The notes under the pieces are model-generated. The model worked only from the letters and a program-made list of their open reading frames with translations, had not been told where the DNA came from and did no database searches. Shown in pieces: positions 59,522-64,000 of a stretch of DNA of 64,000 bases (position 1 is the first letter of the stretch; every line of letters begins with the position of its first letter). The position numbers were made by a program, and so were the translations under genes. Source of the DNA: Sphingomonadaceae bacterium (GTDB taxonomy: Bacteria > Pseudomonadota > Alphaproteobacteria > Sphingomonadales > Sphingomonadaceae); the NCBI GenBank assembly GCA_947451145.1, contig CANFXW010000013.1:1-64000 (forward strand). Reading direction: 5' to 3'.

Positions 59522-59979
59522 CAGGCGGCTTCAGGCGAGGGTTTGAGCATGACAGTGCGCGTCATCGACAGCGCCACCTCGTCGCGCTGGTTGGTCAGCT
59601 CATGGCTGAACACGACGATACCGTGACCGGGGCGCGATCTGGAGGGGCGCATTTCCAGCACCTCGCTGTGGCAGGTCAGCGTATCGCCGATGAAGGTCGG
59701 CTTGGGGGTGACGATCTTGTCGAAGCCAAGGTTGGCAATCAGCGTGCCGACTGTGGTGTCGGCAATCGACAGGCCCACCGCGAGGCTGAAGGTGAAGGTG
59801 GAATTGACCAGAATCTGGCCGAACTCGCTGGCCTTGGCATATTCGGCATCAAGGTGCAGCGGCTGCATGTTATGCGTCATCGCGCTGAACATCAGGTTGT
59901 CGGTTTCGGTAACCGTGCGGCTCGGCTGGTGCGTGATGCGATCACCGACCTGCCATTGATCGAAGTAACGTCCGGGCAT
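59521..59979 (-). CDS. MaoC family dehydratase
   Basis: A 152-residue single hot-dog-fold hydratase. TETDNLMFSAMTHNMQPLHLDAEYAK contains the R-hydratase motif region (Asp and His), although Asn-Met replaces the usual DxNPLH start. VNSTFTFSLAVGLS follows. ATG at 59979 is one base after the liuD stop. Within a leucine/isovalerate operon that lacks a visible crotonase-type liuC, it could hydrate an enoyl-CoA such as 3-methylglutaconyl-CoA; this is inference. Confidence 0.87.
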   Translation of the reverse strand: MPGRYFDQWQVGDRITHQPSRTVTETDNLMFSAMTHNMQPLHLDAEYAKASEFGQILVNSTFTFSLAVGLSIADTTVGTLIANLGFDKIVTPKPTFIGDTLTCHSEVLEMRPSRSRPGHGIVVFSHELTNQRDEVALSMTRTVMLKPSPEAA

Positions 59980-59980
59980 C

Positions 59981-61831
59981 CTATTCCTCCACCGCCTCGA
60001 TCCGCGCGAGAAGCGCATCTACCTGCACCTGCGTGCCGGAAACGGCTTTCAGTTCCGCCACCACACCATCGAACGGAGCGGTGAGGGTGTGTTCCATCTT
60101 CATGGCTTCGAGCGTGAGCAGCTTCTGCCCCTTGGTGACCGACTGGCCTTCAGTGACGTCCACCGCGATGATCTTGCCAGGCATTGGGGAGAGAATATCA
60201 CCATCATGCGCGCCGTGGTGGCCGGAGCCGGCAACCCGCCAGGGCTGCAATTGCCAGACCTTGCCGTTTTCGGCGATCAGGATCGATTCCTCAGGCTCGT
60301 CAGCCGCTTCACCTTCCAGCGCGATTTCGATGGGCTGTCCGTCAAGCAGGAAGGTGCCGACATTGCGGCTCGGCGCGTTCAGGCGGAAGCCCGAGGCCAT
60401 GGCATAAGGAACCAGCCCCATCGCGGCCTCGAGCAGCATTTCATCTGACGGTTCGGGATCGGTTGCCATAGCCTCGCCATCGCGGCCGATCAGGCCGGTG
60501 TCGACCTTGCCCGAAGCAAATTCGGGATGGGCAAGCGCGTTGATCAGGAAGGCGGCATTGGTGCGAACCGGCCAGACGGCGCTGTCTTCCAGCATGTCGG
60601 ACAAGCGCAGGCGTGCTTCATCGCGGCTGCTGCCGTGGGTGATCAGCTTGGCGATCATCGGATCGTAAAAGGGGGAGACTTCCGCACCTTCGTAAACGCC
60701 GGTGTCGATGCGACCGCCTTCGACTTCGCCGAGTTCAAACAGTTCGAGCCTGCCGATGCTTGGCAAGAAGCCCTTGGCGGGATCCTCGGCATAGAGCCGT
60801 GCTTCCATGGCCCAGCCGTTGATGCTCAGCTCGTCCTGCTTGCATGGGATCGGCTCGCCAGAGGCAACGCGCAGCTGCCATTCAACCAGATCGACGCCGG
60901 TGATCTCTTCGGTCACCGGGTGCTCGACCTGCAGGCGGGTGTTCATTTCCATGAACCAGATGCGATCGGCGCGCAGGCCTTCGGAGCCGTCGGCGATGAA
61001 CTCGATGGTGCCTGCGCCTTCATAGTCCACCGCCTTGGCGGCGCGGACGGCGGCCATACAAACGGCCTCGCGCGTTGCAGCGTCCATGCCGGGGGCAGGG
61101 GCCTCTTCGATCACCTTCTGGTGGCGGCGCTGGAGCGAGCAATCGCGCTCGAACAGGTGGACGACATTGCCGTGGCTGTCGCCGAACACCTGCACCTCGA
61201 TGTGGCGGGGCGAGAGGATGTACTTCTCGATCAGGACATGGGCATTGCCGAACGAGGCACTGGCCTCGCGCTGGCACGAGGCGAGGGCATCGGCGAAGTC
61301 TTCCGGCTTTTCGACCAGCCGCATCCCCTTGCCGCCGCCGCCAGCGACGGCCTTGATCAGCACGGGGTAGCCGATCTTGGCAGCCTCTGCGGCGAGGTTC
61401 GCCGGGTCCTGATCGTCACCGAGGTAGCCGGGGGTGCAGGGCACTCCGGCCTCAAGCATCAGCTTCTTGGCCGCATCCTTCAGGCCCATCGCGGTGATTG
61501 ATGCGGGCTTGGGGCCAACCCAGACGATACCAGCATCCATCACCGCCTGCGCGAACTCGGCGTTCTCGGATAGGAAGCCGTAACCCGGATGGATCGCTTC
61601 CGCGCCGGTTGCCTTGGCCGCGGCGATGATCTTCTCGCCCACCAGATAGCTCTCGCGGGCTGCCGAGGGGCCAATATGCACCGCCTCGTCCGCCGAGCGC
61701 ACGTGCAGCGCCTTGGCGTCAGCATCGGAATAGACCGCAATGGTTCGAATACCCAAGCGGCGCGCCGTGCGAATAACCCGGCAAGCGATTTCGCCACGAT
61801 TGGCGATTAGGAGGCTTTTGATCATGGTCAT
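59981..61831 (-). CDS. liuD: Methylcrotonyl-CoA carboxylase biotin-carboxylase/biotin carrier subunit
   Basis: Carboxylates biotin with bicarbonate and ATP for 3-methylcrotonyl-CoA carboxylation (leucine catabolism). 616 residues: biotin carboxylase domain (ANRGEIACRVIRTARRLG start, AGGGGKGMRLV ATP loop, RDCSLQRRHQKVIEEAP, MNTRLQVEHPVTE), a linker, and a C-terminal biotinyl domain with EAMKMEH where the Lys carries biotin. The ATG at 61831 overlaps the liuB stop by one base. Acetyl- or propionyl-CoA carboxylases look similar; pairing with liuB and an acyl-CoA dehydrogenase favours the leucine pathway. Confidence 0.92.
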   Translation of the reverse strand: MTMIKSLLIANRGEIACRVIRTARRLGIRTIAVYSDADAKALHVRSADEAVHIGPSAARESYLVGEKIIAAAKATGAEAIHPGYGFLSENAEFAQAVMDAGIVWVGPKPASITAMGLKDAAKKLMLEAGVPCTPGYLGDDQDPANLAAEAAKIGYPVLIKAVAGGGGKGMRLVEKPEDFADALASCQREASASFGNAHVLIEKYILSPRHIEVQVFGDSHGNVVHLFERDCSLQRRHQKVIEEAPAPGMDAATREAVCMAAVRAAKAVDYEGAGTIEFIADGSEGLRADRIWFMEMNTRLQVEHPVTEEITGVDLVEWQLRVASGEPIPCKQDELSINGWAMEARLYAEDPAKGFLPSIGRLELFELGEVEGGRIDTGVYEGAEVSPFYDPMIAKLITHGSSRDEARLRLSDMLEDSAVWPVRTNAAFLINALAHPEFASGKVDTGLIGRDGEAMATDPEPSDEMLLEAAMGLVPYAMASGFRLNAPSRNVGTFLLDGQPIEIALEGEAADEPEESILIAENGKVWQLQPWRVAGSGHHGAHDGDILSPMPGKIIAVDVTEGQSVTKGQKLLTLEAMKMEHTLTAPFDGVVAELKAVSGTQVQVDALLARIEAVEE

Positions 61832-63432
61832 CACATCCTGAACACGCCGAAGGACGGCCGGTCGGGGATTGGCGCTTCCAGCGTTGCCGCCAGAGCCAGC
61901 CCCAGCACATCGCGGGTCTGTACCGGGTCAATCACCCCGTCATCCCACAGCCGCGCGGTGGCGTAGTAGGGATTGCCTTCATCCTCATACATCTGGCGGA
62001 TCGGGGCCTTGAAGGCTTCGGCTTCCTCAGGCGACCACTTGGCAGCATCGCGGTGGACTGTGGCCAGCACTGAGGCCGCCTGTTCGCCGCCCATCACCGA
62101 GATGCGGGCGTTGGGCCAGGTGAACAGGAAGCGCGGATCATAGGCGCGGCCGCACATGCCGTAGTTGCCCGCGCCGAAGCTGCCGCCGATCAGCACGGTG
62201 AGCTTTGGCACCTGCGCGGTGGCGACGGCTGTCACCAGCTTGGCGCCGTGCTTGGCGATGCCCTCGGCCTCATACTTGCCGCCGACCATGAAGCCCGAGA
62301 TGTTCTGCAGGAACAGCAGCGGAATGCCGCGCTGGCAGGCGAGTTCGATGAAGTGCGCGCCCTTTTGTGCGGACTCCGAAAACAGGATGCCGTTGTTGGC
62401 AAGGATCGCCACCGGCATGCCCCAGATATGGGCAAAACCGCAGACCAGAGTAGTGCCGTACAGCGCCTTGAATTCATGGAACTCGCTGCCATCGACAATG
62501 CGGGCGATCACTTCCTTGACGTCATAGGGTTCGCGCACGTCTTCGGGGATTACCGAATAGAGTTCTTGCGGATCAAACTTCGGCTCTCGCGGTTCCTTCA
62601 GCGCCAGTTTGTGCTGGTGGCCCGCGCCAAGGTGCGAAACGATATCGCGGACGATAGTGAGCGCATGCTCGTCATTCTCGGCGAGGTGGTCGGTAACGCC
62701 GGATTTGCGGCTGTGCAGATCGCCGCCGCCCAGGTCTTCGGCGCTGATCACTTCGCCGGTCGCGGCCTGAACCAGCGGCGGGCCGGCGAGGAAGATCGTG
62801 CCCTGTTCCTTCACGATCACGCTCTCGTCCGACATTGCGGGAACGTAGGCGCCGCCTGCCGTGCAAGAACCCATCACGCTGGCAATTTGCGGGATTCCAA
62901 GCGCGCTCATGTTGGCCTGATTGAAGAAGAAGCGGCCAAAGTGGTCGCGGTCGGGGAATACCTCCGCCTGATTGGGCAGGTTCGCGCCGCCGCTGTCGAC
63001 CAGATAGACGCAGGGCAGGCGGTTGGCCTGGGCCACTTCCTGCGCGCGGATGTGCTTCTTCACTGTCAGCGGGAAATAGGTGCCGCCTTTGACCGTCGCA
63101 TCATTGACGAAGATCATGCACTGGCGGCCCGAAACCCGGCCGATGCCGGTGATTATGCCCGCGCCGGGAACCTCGTCATTGTAGAGTCCATTGGCCGCCA
63201 GTTGCCCCAGTTCAAGGAATGGCGAGCCGGGATCGAGCAGGCGCTCCACCCGGTCACGCGGGAGCAACTTGCCGCGGCCGGTGTGGCGGTCGCGGGACTT
63301 CTGGTCCCCGCCCAGCGCAGCCTTGGCCACCCGCTCGCGCAGTTCCGCCGCCAGCGCCCGGTTAAGCTTGGCCCGCGCCTGCGCCTGCGGCGAGGTGAGG
63401 TCTACGTTCGATTCCAGTGCTGGTGCGCTCAT
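61831..63432 (-). CDS. liuB: Methylcrotonyl-CoA carboxylase carboxyltransferase subunit
   Basis: Transfers CO2 from biotin to 3-methylcrotonyl-CoA. 533 residues with two crotonase-like carboxyltransferase halves: [58 protein letters not shown] (N-terminal half) and [52 protein letters not shown] (C-terminal half) match MCC beta. Overlaps liuA by four bases (ATGA) and liuD by one. Confidence 0.94.
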   Translation of the reverse strand: MSAPALESNVDLTSPQAQARAKLNRALAAELRERVAKAALGGDQKSRDRHTGRGKLLPRDRVERLLDPGSPFLELGQLAANGLYNDEVPGAGIITGIGRVSGRQCMIFVNDATVKGGTYFPLTVKKHIRAQEVAQANRLPCVYLVDSGGANLPNQAEVFPDRDHFGRFFFNQANMSALGIPQIASVMGSCTAGGAYVPAMSDESVIVKEQGTIFLAGPPLVQAATGEVISAEDLGGGDLHSRKSGVTDHLAENDEHALTIVRDIVSHLGAGHQHKLALKEPREPKFDPQELYSVIPEDVREPYDVKEVIARIVDGSEFHEFKALYGTTLVCGFAHIWGMPVAILANNGILFSESAQKGAHFIELACQRGIPLLFLQNISGFMVGGKYEAEGIAKHGAKLVTAVATAQVPKLTVLIGGSFGAGNYGMCGRAYDPRFLFTWPNARISVMGGEQAASVLATVHRDAAKWSPEEAEAFKAPIRQMYEDEGNPYYATARLWDDGVIDPVQTRDVLGLALAATLEAPIPDRPSFGVFRM

Positions 63433-64000
63433 GCCCCGATCAATTCCCGTCCAATCAGCATCCGCCGGATTTCGTTGGTGCCTGCGCCGATATCGAGCAG
63501 CTTTGCATCGCGCAGGAACCGTTCGACCGGCCAGTCCTTGGTGTATCCTGCCCCGCCCAATGCCTGAACTGCCTCGCCCGCGACACGGAAAGCGGACTCG
63601 CTGGCGAGCAGTATCGCTCCCGCGGCGTCAAAGCGGGTGGTCTGCCCGGCGTCGCAGGCTTTTGCCACAGCATAGACGTAAGCCCGCGCCGATTGCAGGG
63701 CGACGTACATGTCGGCGATCTTGGCCTGCATCAGTTGGAAAGCGCCGATGGGCTGGCCGAACTGCTTGCGCTCGCGCACGAAGGGGATGACGACGTCGAG
63801 GCAGGCTTGCATGATGCCAAGCTGAAGTCCGGCGAGCACCACGCGCTCATAGTCGAGGCCGGACATGAGTACGCCGACACCGCCGTTCAGCGGTCCCATG
63901 ATCTGCTCTTCGGCAACGAAGCAATCGTCGAAAACCAGCTCTGCCGTGGGGCTACCTCGCATGCCCAGCTTGTCGATCTTCTGGCCGATCGAGAAGCCGG
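63429..64000 (-). CDS. liuA: Acyl-CoA dehydrogenase, probable isovaleryl-CoA dehydrogenase (partial)
   Basis: The C-terminal 190 residues of a flavin-linked acyl-CoA dehydrogenase; the gene continues beyond the right edge. [24 protein letters not shown] is the conserved beta-domain block, [49 protein letters not shown] the helical domain, and [42 protein letters not shown] the FAD/substrate end. The active-site Glu of isovaleryl-CoA dehydrogenases lies in the helical domain. Coupling to liuB supports the isovaleryl-CoA assignment. Confidence 0.93.
   Translation of the reverse strand, partial: GFSIGQKIDKLGMRGSPTAELVFDDCFVAEEQIMGPLNGGVGVLMSGLDYERVVLAGLQLGIMQACLDVVIPFVRERKQFGQPIGAFQLMQAKIADMYVALQSARAYVYAVAKACDAGQTTRFDAAGAILLASESAFRVAGEAVQALGGAGYTKDWPVERFLRDAKLLDIGAGTNEIRRMLIGRELIGA

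Noticed and set aside
62248..63567. A 439-residue frame antisense to liuB
   Set aside because: liuB has intact carboxyltransferase motifs; the opposite frame is a shadow produced by codon bias.
1..64000. CRISPR arrays, tRNA/rRNA genes, insertion sequences, integrases or phage genes
   Set aside because: I saw no regularly spaced repeat array, no tRNA cloverleaf, no rRNA sequence, and no transposase or integrase motifs in any translated frame.

Overview
The window reads as a chromosomal segment of an alphaproteobacterium, most likely a sphingomonad (Sphingomonadales; Novosphingobium/Sphingobium-like). This is inferred from the high GC content, the gene families (type III PLP ornithine decarboxylase, Rieske and TauD-type oxygenases, many SDRs, SnoaL/NTF2 proteins, DUF1552/DUF1592 proteins) and the dense ATGA/TGATG gene overlaps. 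I found no rRNA, tRNA, CRISPR array, transposase or phage gene.

Layout. (1) 1-9.5 kb: housekeeping and central metabolism: peptide deformylase, a divergent DUF3137/LemA pair, ornithine decarboxylase behind a structured leader that resembles a speF element, an SDR, and a RamB/ScfR-type regulator divergent from isocitrate lyase across a perfect inverted repeat. (2) 7.9-18.6 kb: a catabolic accessory region: TetR, two TauD/TfdA dioxygenases, amidohydrolase, alpha/beta hydrolase, two SnoaL-like proteins, dienelactone hydrolase, Cu/Zn SOD, SDR, Rieske oxygenase and a TIM-barrel isomerase, plus a lone Flp pilin. (3) 18.7-25.7 kb: one tightly coupled operon of exported redox proteins (cytochrome c'-like, COG4315-type repeat protein, unknown secreted protein, DUF1592-type and DUF1552 proteins, periplasmic VOC protein, HiPIP) ending in its own MarR regulator, with a 17-bp palindrome filling the -35/-10 spacer of its promoter. 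Its function is not known to me; it is the best candidate for an undescribed system here. (4) 25.7-32.9 kb: all the recognised core genes of coenzyme F420 synthesis (cofC, npdG, cofE, cofD, fused fbiC) in two divergent operons with an LLM-family oxidoreductase and an SDR; this is uncommon in Alphaproteobacteria. (5) 33-45 kb: an accessory block with a dehydrogenase-SnoaL fusion, VOC protein, sulfotransferase, SDR, MDR dehydrogenase, alkylsulfatase-type MBL protein and LuxR regulator, followed by cysD-cysNC-cysQ for PAPS supply and turnover. (6) 44-47.5 kb: purU, an aromatic-acid-type MFS transporter and a cold shock gene. (7) 47.5-58.2 kb: an L-rhamnose catabolic locus (DeoR regulator, MFS transporter, LldD, FGGY kinase; divergent aldolase/dehydrogenase fusion RhaEW, two secreted esterases, RhaI, a glycerate-kinase-like protein). 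(8) 58.2-64 kb: a leucine/isovalerate (liu) operon, liuA-liuB-liuD plus MaoC, PPOX-fold and carboxymuconolactone-decarboxylase-like genes, running off the right end inside liuA.

How they fit. Rhamnose is isomerised, phosphorylated, split, and the lactaldehyde oxidised to lactate and then pyruvate, all inside one locus. The F420 operons can serve the adjacent LLM enzyme and perhaps the PPOX-fold protein at 59 kb. PAPS from cysD/cysNC can serve the sulfotransferase 5 kb away, and cysQ removes the PAP product. The isocitrate lyase and liu genes handle C2 and branched acyl-CoA units. The boundaries of regions 2, 3 and 5 and their substrates are inference.
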